Assembly: GCF_004216755.1 (NCBI RefSeq)
Contig: NZ_SGWZ01000001.1
Location: forward strand, 620,001-684,000
Reading direction: 5' to 3'
Length of the DNA stretch: 64,000 nucleotides
From: Kerstersia gyiorum
GTDB lineage: Bacteria; Pseudomonadota; Gammaproteobacteria; Burkholderiales; Burkholderiaceae_B
The notes under the pieces are model-generated. The model was not told the origin of the DNA and did no database searches. It saw only the letters and a program-made list of their open reading frames with translations. A program made the position numbers and the translations under genes. Below, piece by piece: positions 8,855 to 17,084 of this stretch. Each line of letters starts with the position of its first letter. Within the stretch, counting starts at the first letter, position 1.

Positions 8855-9010
8855 GGAGCGCTGCGACGCACCAGCCGGTTTCGGTGTGCCAGGCTCAGGA
8901 TAGTTTCGTCACCCACGTGGCCGGCAGGGTCATCTTGCCGTGCGTGGGGCAGCCCGGGCGTTTGCCCAGGCCGCATTGCCTGCGCCTGGGCGCGGGACGA
9001 ACGGCGCTCG
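8850..9010 (+). promoter_or_regulatory. S-adenosylhomocysteine (SAH) riboswitch upstream of ahcY
   Basis: P1 pairs CCTGAG (8850-8855) with CTCAGG (8894-8899). The conserved GAGGAGCGCTGC core (from 8853) and the GCCAGGCTC block (from 8888) are present. P2 pairs CGCACC with GGTGTG. The pseudoknot strand GCGCTC (9004-9009) complements GAGCGC (8856-8861). Between them a stem TTCGTC (8905-8910)/GACGAA (8996-9001) encloses about 85 extra nt with two GC-rich hairpins. SAH riboswitches switch ahcY on when SAH accumulates. The element begins inside the stop region of the glycosyltransferase. Confidence 0.9.
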
Positions 9011-9096
9011 CCAATTCCCTTTCGCACGGGGATGGCGGCGCGTGCTTGCGCAGTCGGCTCCGTGCATGGATACCGGATATCTGGAGCTAGACTGAC

Positions 9097-10509
9097 ATGA
9101 CGACTGTGAATTCTTCCGTTGATTACAAGGTGGCCGACCTGGGCCTGGCAGGCTGGGGCCGCCGTGAAATCGCCATTGCCGAAACTGAAATGCCCGGCCT
9201 GATGGCGACCCGGGAAGAATATGCTGCCAGCCAGCCGCTCAAAGGCGCGCGCATCGCCGGCAGCCTGCACATGACGATACAGACAGCCGTGCTGATCGAA
9301 ACCCTGAAGGCGCTGGGCGCGGAAGTGCGCTGGGCCTCGTGCAACATCTATTCCACACAGGATCATGCTGCGGCGGCGATTGCTGCCGGCGGCACGCCGG
9401 TGTATGCCGTCAAGGGCGAATCGCTGGAAGAATACTGGGAGTACACGCACCAGATCTTCTCCTGGCCCAATGGCCAGCATGCCAACATGATCCTGGACGA
9501 CGGCGGCGATGCTACCCTGCTGCTGCATCTGGGCACGCGCGCCGAGTCCGATCCGTCGGTGCTCGACAATCCCTCCAGCGAAGAAGAGCGCGTGCTGTTC
9601 GCCGCCATCCGCAAGCAACTGGCGATCGACCCCAAGTGGTACTCGGTACGCCTGGCGCAGATCAAGGGCGTCACGGAAGAAACCACGACGGGCGTGCACC
9701 GCCTATACCAGATGTCGCAGAAGGGCGAACTGGCCTTTGCCGCCATCAACGTCAATGATTCGGTGACCAAGTCCAAGTTCGACAACCTGTATGGCTGCCG
9801 CGAATCGCTGGTGGACGGCATCAAGCGCGCGACCGACGTGATGGTGGCCGGCAAGACCGCCGTGGTGATCGGCTACGGTGACGTGGGCAAGGGTTGCGCC
9901 CAGGCGCTGGCTGCGCTGCGTGCCCAGGTCTGGGTGGTGGAAATCGACCCGATCTGCGCCCTGCAGGCAGCCATGGAAGGCTACAAGGTCGTGAGCATGG
10001 ACGAGGTGGCCGACAAGGCCGACATCTTCGTCACGGCGACGGGCAACTACCACGTCATCACGCGTGAGCACCTGTACCGCATGAAGGATCAGGCCATCGT
10101 CTGCAACATCGGCCACTTCGACAACGAAATCGACGTCGCCAGCCTGGAAGAGCTGGAGTGGGAAGAAATCAAGCCGCAGGTCGATCACGTCATTTTCCCT
10201 GACGGCCGCCGCATCATCCTGCTGGCCAAGGGGCGCCTGGTGAACCTGGGTTGTGCGACCGGCCATCCGTCCTTCGTGATGTCGTCTTCGTTCACCAACC
10301 AGACCATTGCGCAGATCGAGCTGTTCACGCGCAACGAAGCCTATACCAAGGGCAAGGTCTACGTGCTGCCCAAGCACCTGGATGAAAAAGTGGCGCGTCT
10401 GCACTTGAAGAAGCTGGGCGTGAACCTGAGCGTGTTGCGCCCGGATCAGGCGGCTTATATCGGCGTGCCGGTTGACGGCCCGTTCAAGCCTGATCATTAT
10501 CGCTATTGA
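9097..10509 (+). CDS. ahcY: Adenosylhomocysteinase (SAH hydrolase)
   Basis: Splits S-adenosylhomocysteine to adenosine and homocysteine, removing the product that inhibits methyltransferases. 470 residues, including the roughly 40-residue insert common in proteobacterial enzymes (around SSEEERVLFAAIRKQL). The Rossmann motif VIGYGDVGKGCA binds NAD, and the C-terminus DGPFKPDHYRY supplies the conserved Lys/Tyr. A GGAG lies before the ATG with somewhat long spacing. The SAH riboswitch immediately upstream independently supports the call. Downstream are a small membrane protein and metF. Confidence 0.98.
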   Translation: MTTVNSSVDYKVADLGLAGWGRREIAIAETEMPGLMATREEYAASQPLKGARIAGSLHMTIQTAVLIETLKALGAEVRWASCNIYSTQDHAAAAIAAGGTPVYAVKGESLEEYWEYTHQIFSWPNGQHANMILDDGGDATLLLHLGTRAESDPSVLDNPSSEEERVLFAAIRKQLAIDPKWYSVRLAQIKGVTEETTTGVHRLYQMSQKGELAFAAINVNDSVTKSKFDNLYGCRESLVDGIKRATDVMVAGKTAVVIGYGDVGKGCAQALAALRAQVWVVEIDPICALQAAMEGYKVVSMDEVADKADIFVTATGNYHVITREHLYRMKDQAIVCNIGHFDNEIDVASLEELEWEEIKPQVDHVIFPDGRRIILLAKGRLVNLGCATGHPSFVMSSSFTNQTIAQIELFTRNEAYTKGKVYVLPKHLDEKVARLHLKKLGVNLSVLRPDQAAYIGVPVDGPFKPDHYRY

Positions 10510-10645
10510 GGCAGGCTGACGCGCCAGGCCCCGCGTCTACAGGACAGGGGTAGCTGGCGCGCCTTCGCCACAGGAACGGCGGGGGCACGGGTTGCAGACT
10601 GCTTCGCGCAGGATTTCCATTACTGTCTGTCATAGGAGCTGTGCC

Positions 10646-10981
10646 ATGTTTCTACTGATCTGGATCCTTAATGCTGTTGCGCTGCTGATCGTCGCCTCGA
10701 TCCTGCCTGGTATTGCCATCTCCAGTTTCTGGTCTGCCCTGGCGGCTGCCGTCGTGCTCGGCCTGCTCAATGCCGTGGTCAAACCTATCCTGGTGTTCCT
10801 GACCTTTCCCATCACCATCGTCACGTTGGGACTGTTCCTGTTCGTGATCAACGCACTGGTGTTCTGGCTGGCAGGTTCCCTGTTCCGTGGCTTCACGGTC
10901 AACGGCTTCTGGTGGGCCCTGGCGGGCGCCTTGCTGTACAGCCTGATTTCCAGCGCCTTGTCTTCCCTTCTGGTGAAATGA
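10646..10981 (+). CDS. Four-helix phage-holin-like membrane protein (PF04020-type)
   Basis: 111 residues, almost entirely four hydrophobic helices: LLIWILNAVALLIVASILPG, SFWSALAAAVVLGLLNAVV, an ITIVTLGLFLFVINALVFWL segment, and the C-terminal WWALAGALLYSLI. It belongs to the small membrane family often named mycobacterial-type phage holin; here it is a chromosomal gene of unknown role. The start at 10646 lies seven bases after AGGAG. Its stop overlaps the metF start (ATGA), so the two are translationally coupled, an arrangement conserved in Bordetella relatives. A 7-bp hairpin (10521-10560) separates it from ahcY. Confidence 0.8.
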   Translation: MFLLIWILNAVALLIVASILPGIAISSFWSALAAAVVLGLLNAVVKPILVFLTFPITIVTLGLFLFVINALVFWLAGSLFRGFTVNGFWWALAGALLYSLISSALSSLLVK

Positions 10982-11832
10982 CTTCCCTTTCATCCCAATA
11001 CGCCATCAGCCTGGAATTCTTTCCGCCCAGGGATCTTGCTGCGCAGGAACGCCTGGTCCGGACGGCCAAGCAATTGATGGCATTGAACCCTGGCTACGTC
11101 AGCGTCACTTTTGGCGCTGGCGGCGCGACTCGCGATGGTACGGCCGACACGGTGCGCACGTTTGCGAACCTGGGCTGCGAGGTGGCGCCGCACCTGGCTT
11201 GCATAGGCACCAGCCGCGCCGACCTGTCAGCCATTCTGGGGGCTTATCGCGAGCAGGGTGTCAGGCGGGTGGTGGCCCTGCGGGGCGATCTGCCGTCGGG
11301 CATGGGCAGCCTCTACGGTGAGTTCCGCTATGCCAGCGAACTGGTGGCCTTCATTCGAGAAACCACGGGTGACTGGTTCCACATCGAGGTGGCGGCCTAT
11401 CCGGAAATGCATCCCCAGGCCGAAAGCCTGGCGCGTGACATGGACCACTTCGTGGAAAAAGTGCAGGCGGGCGCTGACAGCGCCATCACCCAATACTTTT
11501 TCAATCCCGATGCCTACTCGGATTTTGTCGAACGCGCACAGGCGCGCGGCGTCGCGATTCCCATCATTCCGGGCATCATGCCCATCGTCAACAATACCCA
11601 GCTGACGCGTTTCTCGCAGATGTGCGGGGCGGAAATCCCGCGCTGGTTGCGCTTGCGGCTCAATGATTACGCAGATGATCGCGAGTCGCTGCGCGCCTTT
11701 GGCGCGGACGTCGTGGCGCAGTTGTGCCAGACCTTGCTGGAACGCGGCGCACCGGGCCTGCACTTCTATACCCTGAACGGCAGCGAGGCGGTACGCAATA
11801 TCTGGCGTCGTCTCAGCCCTGGGGAACTGTAG
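10978..11832 (+). CDS. metF: 5,10-Methylenetetrahydrofolate reductase
   Basis: Reduces methylene-THF to methyl-THF, the methyl donor for methionine synthesis. 284 residues. The N-terminus SLEFFPPRD is the family signature, followed by NPGYVSVTFGAGGATRDGT and VRRVVALRGDLPSGMG; the flavin-binding TQYFFNPDAY and PIIPGIMPI blocks follow. It starts on an ATG overlapping the stop of the membrane protein gene. Together with metK and ahcY it places most of the methionine/SAM recycling path in 5.5 kb. Confidence 0.96.
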   Translation: MTSLSSQYAISLEFFPPRDLAAQERLVRTAKQLMALNPGYVSVTFGAGGATRDGTADTVRTFANLGCEVAPHLACIGTSRADLSAILGAYREQGVRRVVALRGDLPSGMGSLYGEFRYASELVAFIRETTGDWFHIEVAAYPEMHPQAESLARDMDHFVEKVQAGADSAITQYFFNPDAYSDFVERAQARGVAIPIIPGIMPIVNNTQLTRFSQMCGAEIPRWLRLRLNDYADDRESLRAFGADVVAQLCQTLLERGAPGLHFYTLNGSEAVRNIWRRLSPGEL

Positions 11833-11919
11833 CAGGCCGTGCCAGCTTGCCGGTGGCGGTAGAACATGGCTGCCAGCTTGCAAGGGGGATGGCTTGCCTC
11901 AGACTATGAACGCCTAGGG

Positions 11920-12846
11920 TCAATGAGTCGTGGCCGTGGCGCTGGCGTATACATGGCTGCGCCTACCGTCCAGCGCATGGGCGGGTTCGCCTGCCACAGT
12001 GACACGTCGGACGACGCGCGGCTGAGTGCCGTAGTCGTTGATCGCATAGTGTTGTGTTGCACGATTGTCCCAGATGGCGACGTCGCCTGGCTGCCAGGAC
12101 CAGCGTACAGTGTTTTCCAGACGGTTGGTACGGTTCTGGAGTATGTCGAACAGGACTCTGGATTCAGTGGAGCGCAAGCCGATGATGCGCTTAAGGAAGT
12201 GGCCCAGCAGCAGATTGCGCTCGCCGGTTTCGGGATGCACGTGCACCAGAGGGTGTGCCGTCTCGAAGCGTTTGGAGAGAAACACTTCGGTGTAATGGCG
12301 CAGCTGTTCGCTGGAGACTTCCTGCCGGTTGGCCGCGTAGTCGTATTCATTGCTGTGTATGGCCCAGGCCTGGTCTACAAATGCCTTGAGCGTGTCTGGC
12401 AAGTCTTGATAGGCCGTGGCGGTGTTGGCCCACACGGTATCGCCACCATATTCTGGAATGACGACGCCACGCAGGACCGCAATTTTCGGGTAATCAGGTA
12501 CGAAGGTGACGTCGGTGTGCCAGGAATCGGCACGACAGCCGCCTTTGGATGCATCCAGTTCCAGGATACTTTCACTTTGTTGGAGCGCGGGCTGAGTGGG
12601 GTGTGGAACCAGCGTGCCGAACAATCGTGCAAAGGCTTCGTGACTGGTATCGTCGAGGTGATGCTGGCCCCGGAAGAACAGTACTTTGTGCGTCAATAAG
12701 TCGCGATACAGGCGTTGAAACAGCTCGGGCGCGAGCGTGTCGTGCAAGGTGACACCATGGATCTGCGCGCCGATATGGCCGCTCAGTTTTTGCAGGGAGT
12801 ATTCACTGTGGACTTCGGGCGAGGCAATTTCGGTGACAAAGCTCAT
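11920..12846 (-). CDS. TauD/TfdA family Fe(II)/2-oxoglutarate dioxygenase (AtsK-like)
   Basis: 308 residues. The iron ligands are visible: HxD in SWHTDVTFVPDYP and the distal His in DNRATQHYAIND, with the 2-oxoglutarate Arg in PRVVRRVTV. The segment RGVVIPEYGGDTVWANTATAYQ resembles alkylsulfatase AtsK and taurine dioxygenase. Members release sulfite or sulfate from organosulfur compounds under sulfur limitation. It is a single gene with no ABC transporter beside it, and its upstream region is unusually AT-rich. The substrate is not determinable here. Confidence 0.85.
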   Translation of the reverse strand: MSFVTEIASPEVHSEYSLQKLSGHIGAQIHGVTLHDTLAPELFQRLYRDLLTHKVLFFRGQHHLDDTSHEAFARLFGTLVPHPTQPALQQSESILELDASKGGCRADSWHTDVTFVPDYPKIAVLRGVVIPEYGGDTVWANTATAYQDLPDTLKAFVDQAWAIHSNEYDYAANRQEVSSEQLRHYTEVFLSKRFETAHPLVHVHPETGERNLLLGHFLKRIIGLRSTESRVLFDILQNRTNRLENTVRWSWQPGDVAIWDNRATQHYAINDYGTQPRVVRRVTVAGEPAHALDGRRSHVYASATATTH

Positions 12847-13174
12847 GACGGTTCCAGTTGGCGAAAGTGTCGAAGGGCCTGCGCATCGGCGACGGTTTGC
12901 CGCTGAGGCGATCTCTTGTTGCGTCCCGATTTTCTCGGGCGGGGCTGCCTTGCTATTTCAATGTCGGGCTGGACTTTCGCCAACGATATTTTGCTGCTTT
13001 GCTTATCGGCATTATCAAATGCAGATTATTGAAATTCCTTTTGTTTATTAATGGCTTATTTTCTTCGTTGAGACGATTTCCTACCTGGATGCAAAGGCAG
13101 GAACCCGCCGGGGGCGGGTTCCTGGTCGTACATCTTTACTGGCGTAGCGCTGGGGTGCTTGCCCTGCTTGCGTG
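12847..13174. other. AT-rich intergenic region upstream of the dioxygenase gene
   Basis: About 330 bases without a gene. The stretch 12960-13080 is markedly AT-rich against the GC-rich background and lies upstream of the minus-strand dioxygenase, so it probably holds its promoter. TTGATAATGCCGATAA on the minus strand (about 13003-13018) is a plausible regulator or promoter element. CysB-type control would fit a sulfur gene, but no consensus can be asserted. The right end carries the terminator at 13098-13124. Confidence 0.4.
13098..13124 (-). terminator. Perfect hairpin after the 5-formyl-THF cyclo-ligase gene
   Basis: A 12-bp perfect stem: CAGGAACCCGCC (13098-13109) pairs with GGCGGGTTCCTG (13113-13124), with a GGG loop. 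It lies about 50 bases past the stop of the minus-strand cyclo-ligase gene. The following minus-strand sequence is GCCTTTGC, a short U-run, so it is a likely though not textbook terminator. Confidence 0.65.
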
Positions 13175-13816
13175 TCAGGCCGGCATGCGCGGATACCAGC
13201 CGCCAGGCGTCAGCACGGCGTCCAGCTTCGCATCGTGGCCGGCGGGCTGGTAGTCCACCGGCAGGCGTCCTTCTTCCCACGAAATGCCCAGCGCAATCAG
13301 TGCGGGATTGGCTTGGCGCAGTTGTGCCAGCGTGCGGTCGTAATAGCCGCCGCCGTAGCCCAGGCGGTCGCCTTTGGCGGTCCAGCCCAGGGTAGGGACC
13401 AGCACGACATCCAGGCACGCATCGGCAGCTGCCAGGTCCGGGCCATCGACTTCCTGCACGCCATAAGCGCCGGTTTTCATCGGACTATCGGGATGCCATG
13501 CGCGGAACACCAGTGGCTGATCCGCGCTGATGACGGCAGGCAGCAGGACTTCCAGTCCGTCTTCCTCTACCCATTTCGCCAGCAGCGGCAGCAGGTCGGG
13601 CTCGCCGTCCAGGGCATGGAAAGCGGCAATGCGAGCGGGCGACGCGTGGCCAGCCTTTTCGGCGGTTTCGCGTCGCAGCGCCAGCCAGGTAAAAAGCCGG
13701 CCGCGCAACAGCAGCCCGCCGCGGCTGCGGTTGGCGTGATCCATGTTGTTTCGCCGCTCACGCAGCGTAGTCCGCAGCGTGGCTGCGGTATCCTGTATGG
13801 TATTAGCGGTTTTCAT
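13175..13816 (-). CDS. 5-Formyltetrahydrofolate cyclo-ligase
   Basis: Uses ATP to turn 5-formyl-THF into 5,10-methenyl-THF, salvaging folate. 213 residues. The N-terminal LRTTLRERRNNM matches the family's leading basic helix and supports the long start at 13816. The C-terminal LGYGGGYYDRTLAQL block is the substrate and ATP site, and GWTAKGDRLG precedes it. The start codon is only a few bases from the oppositely oriented slt start, so each promoter must lie inside the other gene. An ATG at 13744 is a shorter alternative. Confidence 0.92.
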   Translation of the reverse strand: MKTANTIQDTAATLRTTLRERRNNMDHANRSRGGLLLRGRLFTWLALRRETAEKAGHASPARIAAFHALDGEPDLLPLLAKWVEEDGLEVLLPAVISADQPLVFRAWHPDSPMKTGAYGVQEVDGPDLAAADACLDVVLVPTLGWTAKGDRLGYGGGYYDRTLAQLRQANPALIALGISWEEGRLPVDYQPAGHDAKLDAVLTPGGWYPRMPA

Positions 13817-13830
13817 GCGGAATGCCAGTC

Positions 13831-15864
13831 ATGAGTCATAGTCAAGTATCAGCACGGTATCAGAAATCGGCTGGGAGCGTCCGTCCTGCCTGGCGCGCCT
13901 GGTTGGGGGCTTTGTTGTTGGCCGGCACGGCGCCGGTGCTGGCGCAGGAGGGCAGCTTGCGCCTGGCTTCGCTGTCGCCGCAGATGCAGCCGGCGCAGCG
14001 CAATGCCGACAGCGCCTTGAGCGCGGCACGGGAAGCGTTCCAGAAAAAGGATTGGAAGGCGCTGCCTGGACTGGTGGAAAGCGCGCGCGACGCGGAACTC
14101 GGCATGTATGCCGAATACTGGATGTTGCGCTACCTGTTGACCGAGCAACGCACCATAGACCCGACCCTGCTGCAGGCGTTTGTCGACCGTTATCCCGGCA
14201 CTTACCTGGCGGACAAGCTCAAGGGCGACTGGGTTCTGGCGGCGGCGCGCGCCGGTGACTTTGCGCAGGTGCGCCGTGTCGGTGACGTACAGGTAGGCAG
14301 CCCGCAAGTGAGCTGCGCGCAACTCGATGCGCGCTATCGTGGCGGCGAGACGGTGCGTGATCTCGATGCCGTTACCGTGTTTGCGCCGGGCAATGCCTGT
14401 TGGGCGCTATTCGACAAACTGTCCGCTGACAAGGTATTGGACCGCAGCACGCTGGTGCTGATGTGGCGCGACCTGCTCGATGAAAACAAGCTGGCTCACG
14501 CGCGCCGCATGGCTTCCTATGTGCTGAATCCGGCCGAACTCAAGGAGTACGACGCGGCGCTGAAGAATCCCATGCAGTGGCTGTCGCGCCAGGAACAACG
14601 GCTGCGTACGCCGGCGCAGCGCGATATTGCCACGGTGGCGTTGTCGCGCCTGGCGCGCAAGAACATGGAGGATGGCGACGCCTATCTGCGCCGTGCCTGG
14701 AACGGCCGCCTGCCGGAAGAAGACCTGAAATGGGTGCGCAGCCAGTTCGCGCTGGTTGCCGCGCTGAACCTGAACCCGGTTGCCCACCGTTGGTACCAGG
14801 AGGCCGATGGCGTGCGTTTGACCGAGTACAACGCCGCCTGGCGGGTCCGGGCCGCGTTGCGCCAACCCGAAATCGACTGGGGCTGGGTGTCGCGTTCCAT
14901 TGCGCAGATGACGCCGTCGCAGCGTAACGAATCCGTCTGGGTGTACTGGAATGCGCGCAGTCTGAAGGCGCGCGGCCAGGAAACGGCTGCCAATGATGCA
15001 TTTGCGTCAATTGCCGGAGAATACGGCTTCTATGGCCAGCTGGCTGCCGAGGAGCTGGGATTTGCCATTGCACCGCCACCGGCTCCTGCGCGAGTCACGG
15101 CGGCTGAACTGGCGGACGTCGCGGCCAACCCTGGCCTGCGCCGTTCCATCGCGCTGTTCCGTGAAGGCTGGCGGGCCGAAGCCGTACCGGAATGGAATTT
15201 CGCGTTGCGCGGCATGAATGACCGGCAGTTGCTGGCGGCGGCTGAATTGGCGCGCCAGGAACATATTTACGACCGCGTGGTGAATACATCCGAACGCACG
15301 CGCGACCAGATTGATTTCTCGCAGCGCTATATCGCTCCCTTCGAGGGGCGGGTGAGCGCCCAGGCGCGCGCCATCGACCTGGACCCGGCATGGGTCTATG
15401 GCCTGATCCGCCAGGAATCACGTTTCATCACCGATGCACGTTCGACGGTAGGCGCGTCGGGGCTGATGCAGCTCATGCCGGGCACAGCCAAATGGGTGGC
15501 TAAAAAAATCGGCATGACGGATTTCCATCCGTCCAGGGTCAACGAGTTCGAGGTCAATACGGTGCTGGGCACCAATTACCTGAACATGGTCCTGCAAGAC
15601 TTGGATGGTTCACAGGTGCTGGCCAGCGCGGGTTACAACGCCGGGCCCAAGCGGCCGGTGCTGTGGCGTTCGCGCCTGACACACCCGGTTGAAGGCGCAA
15701 TTTTCGCCGAGACCATCCCCTTTACGGAGACCCGTATCTACGTGAAGAACGTCTTGTCCAACGCGACCTACTATGCCGCCATGTTCACGGGCGAGCCGCA
15801 GTCGCTCAAGGCCAGGCTGGGCAATATCGAGCCCAAGGCCAATGCCGCGGTGGACCTGCCGTGA
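13831..15864 (+). CDS. slt: Soluble lytic murein transglycosylase (Slt70 family)
   Basis: About 677 residues, exported to the periplasm by an N-terminal signal peptide (AWLGALLLAGTAPVLAQ). The long alpha-helical ring domain is followed by the C-terminal SLT catalytic domain: YGLIRQESRFITDARSTVGASGLMQLMPGTA, with the catalytic Glu in RQES, and later ASAGYNAGPKRPVLWR. It cleaves peptidoglycan to anhydromuropeptides. The ATG at 13831 has GGA nine bases ahead; 13822 is in frame but poorly placed. Its stop overlaps the cca start. Confidence 0.95.
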   Translation: MSHSQVSARYQKSAGSVRPAWRAWLGALLLAGTAPVLAQEGSLRLASLSPQMQPAQRNADSALSAAREAFQKKDWKALPGLVESARDAELGMYAEYWMLRYLLTEQRTIDPTLLQAFVDRYPGTYLADKLKGDWVLAAARAGDFAQVRRVGDVQVGSPQVSCAQLDARYRGGETVRDLDAVTVFAPGNACWALFDKLSADKVLDRSTLVLMWRDLLDENKLAHARRMASYVLNPAELKEYDAALKNPMQWLSRQEQRLRTPAQRDIATVALSRLARKNMEDGDAYLRRAWNGRLPEEDLKWVRSQFALVAALNLNPVAHRWYQEADGVRLTEYNAAWRVRAALRQPEIDWGWVSRSIAQMTPSQRNESVWVYWNARSLKARGQETAANDAFASIAGEYGFYGQLAAEELGFAIAPPPAPARVTAAELADVAANPGLRRSIALFREGWRAEAVPEWNFALRGMNDRQLLAAAELARQEHIYDRVVNTSERTRDQIDFSQRYIAPFEGRVSAQARAIDLDPAWVYGLIRQESRFITDARSTVGASGLMQLMPGTAKWVAKKIGMTDFHPSRVNEFEVNTVLGTNYLNMVLQDLDGSQVLASAGYNAGPKRPVLWRSRLTHPVEGAIFAETIPFTETRIYVKNVLSNATYYAAMFTGEPQSLKARLGNIEPKANAAVDLP

Positions 15865-16985
15865 GCCAGGATACCGTTGCCACGCCAGGCAAGCGGGCAG
15901 ACGACAGCCTGGCTGGCCTGGATGTCTATGAAGTCGGCGGCGCCGTCCGCGACGAACTGCTGGGCCTGCCCGCCGGCGACCATGACTGGGTCGTCGTCGG
16001 CGCCAGGCCGGAAGACCTCGCGGCACGCGGCTTTCTGCCGGTGGGCGGCGACTTTCCGGTATTCCTGCATCCCAGGACCAAGGAAGAATATGCCCTGGCG
16101 CGCACGGAGCGGAAGTCCGGGCGGGGCTACAAGGGCTTTACGTTCCATACCGGGCCGGAAGTCACGCTGGAAGAAGACCTGGCCCGCCGCGACCTGACCG
16201 TCAATGCCATCGCCCGCCGCCCGGATGGTGTGCTGGTGGACCCATATGGCGGCGTGGCCGATGTGCGAGCCCGACTGTTCCGGCACGTAGGGCCGGCGTT
16301 TGTCGAAGACCCCGTACGGATACTCAGGCTGGCGCGGTTCAGCGCCCGCTTCACGGATTTCCGCGTGGCCGACGAAACGCTGGCTCTGGCGCGGGAAATG
16401 GTGCGAGCGGGCGAGGTAGACGCGCTGGTGCCAGAGCGGGTCTGGAAAGAGTTGTCGCGTGGGCTGATGTCCATGCAGCCTTCCCGTATGTTGCAGGTCT
16501 TGCAGGACACCCATGCCCTGGCGCGGATTGCGCCCATGCTGGCGCTTGATGGGGCGCCCGAGAGTTGGGCCGTGCTGGATCGGGCTGCGCAGGCTGGTTT
16601 GCCGCTGGCCGGACGCTACGCCTTATTGGGCCGCACCGCCAGTAATGTGGCAGCCTTGTCCAGCTTGTGGAAAGTGCCGTCTGAATGTGCAGATCAGGCA
16701 CGCCTGTTGCCAGTGGTATTGGCCGCGGCAGCAGAAACCGGCGCTGGCCGCCTGGATGCGCTGGAAACCTGCGACGCCTTGCGCAAGCCCGAACGCTTTT
16801 TGGCCTTGCTGGATGCCGCCAGTTTGCTGGTGCCGGTGGATATTCGTGCCTGGCGCCAGGCGCTGGATGCCGTGCGTGGGGTGGATGCGGGCGCAATTGC
16901 GGCTGCGCTGCGCGAGCAGCCCCAGGCCATCAGGGCCGCAGTGCGGCAGGCCCGCGCAATGGCGTTGCAGGCCTTGCCGGAATAG
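15861..16985 (+). CDS. cca: CCA tRNA nucleotidyltransferase
   Basis: Adds or repairs the 3'-CCA end of tRNAs. 374 residues. Motifs: YEVGGAVRDELLGLPAGDHDWVVVG, with the two metal-binding aspartates, then RRDLTVNAIA and VRILRLARFSARF of the class II enzyme. It is shorter than the E. coli enzyme (about 412), and I see no HD phosphohydrolase domain at the C-terminus, so it is probably monofunctional. It begins at a GTG overlapping the slt stop, which implies translational coupling to slt. Confidence 0.93.
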   Translation: MSQDTVATPGKRADDSLAGLDVYEVGGAVRDELLGLPAGDHDWVVVGARPEDLAARGFLPVGGDFPVFLHPRTKEEYALARTERKSGRGYKGFTFHTGPEVTLEEDLARRDLTVNAIARRPDGVLVDPYGGVADVRARLFRHVGPAFVEDPVRILRLARFSARFTDFRVADETLALAREMVRAGEVDALVPERVWKELSRGLMSMQPSRMLQVLQDTHALARIAPMLALDGAPESWAVLDRAAQAGLPLAGRYALLGRTASNVAALSSLWKVPSECADQARLLPVVLAAAAETGAGRLDALETCDALRKPERFLALLDAASLLVPVDIRAWRQALDAVRGVDAGAIAAALREQPQAIRAAVRQARAMALQALPE

Positions 16986-17084
16986 AGCAATAGCGGGGGC
17001 CCTTCGGGGTAGGCCCATGTCGTGTCGTTGGATGGACTGCACGCCATGCGGCAGGCCGGCGAGCCGTTGGTGCAACCCATGTGG

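Noticed and set aside
8191..9090. Plus-strand open frame across the glycosyltransferase end and the riboswitch
   Set aside because: Gly/Arg-rich with no recognisable domain, out of frame with the glycosyltransferase and running through a conserved RNA structure.
12847..13174. 6S RNA gene next to the 5-formyl-THF cyclo-ligase gene
   Set aside because: That pairing is common in bacteria, but I found no long rod-shaped structure with the central bubble here, only one short terminator hairpin.
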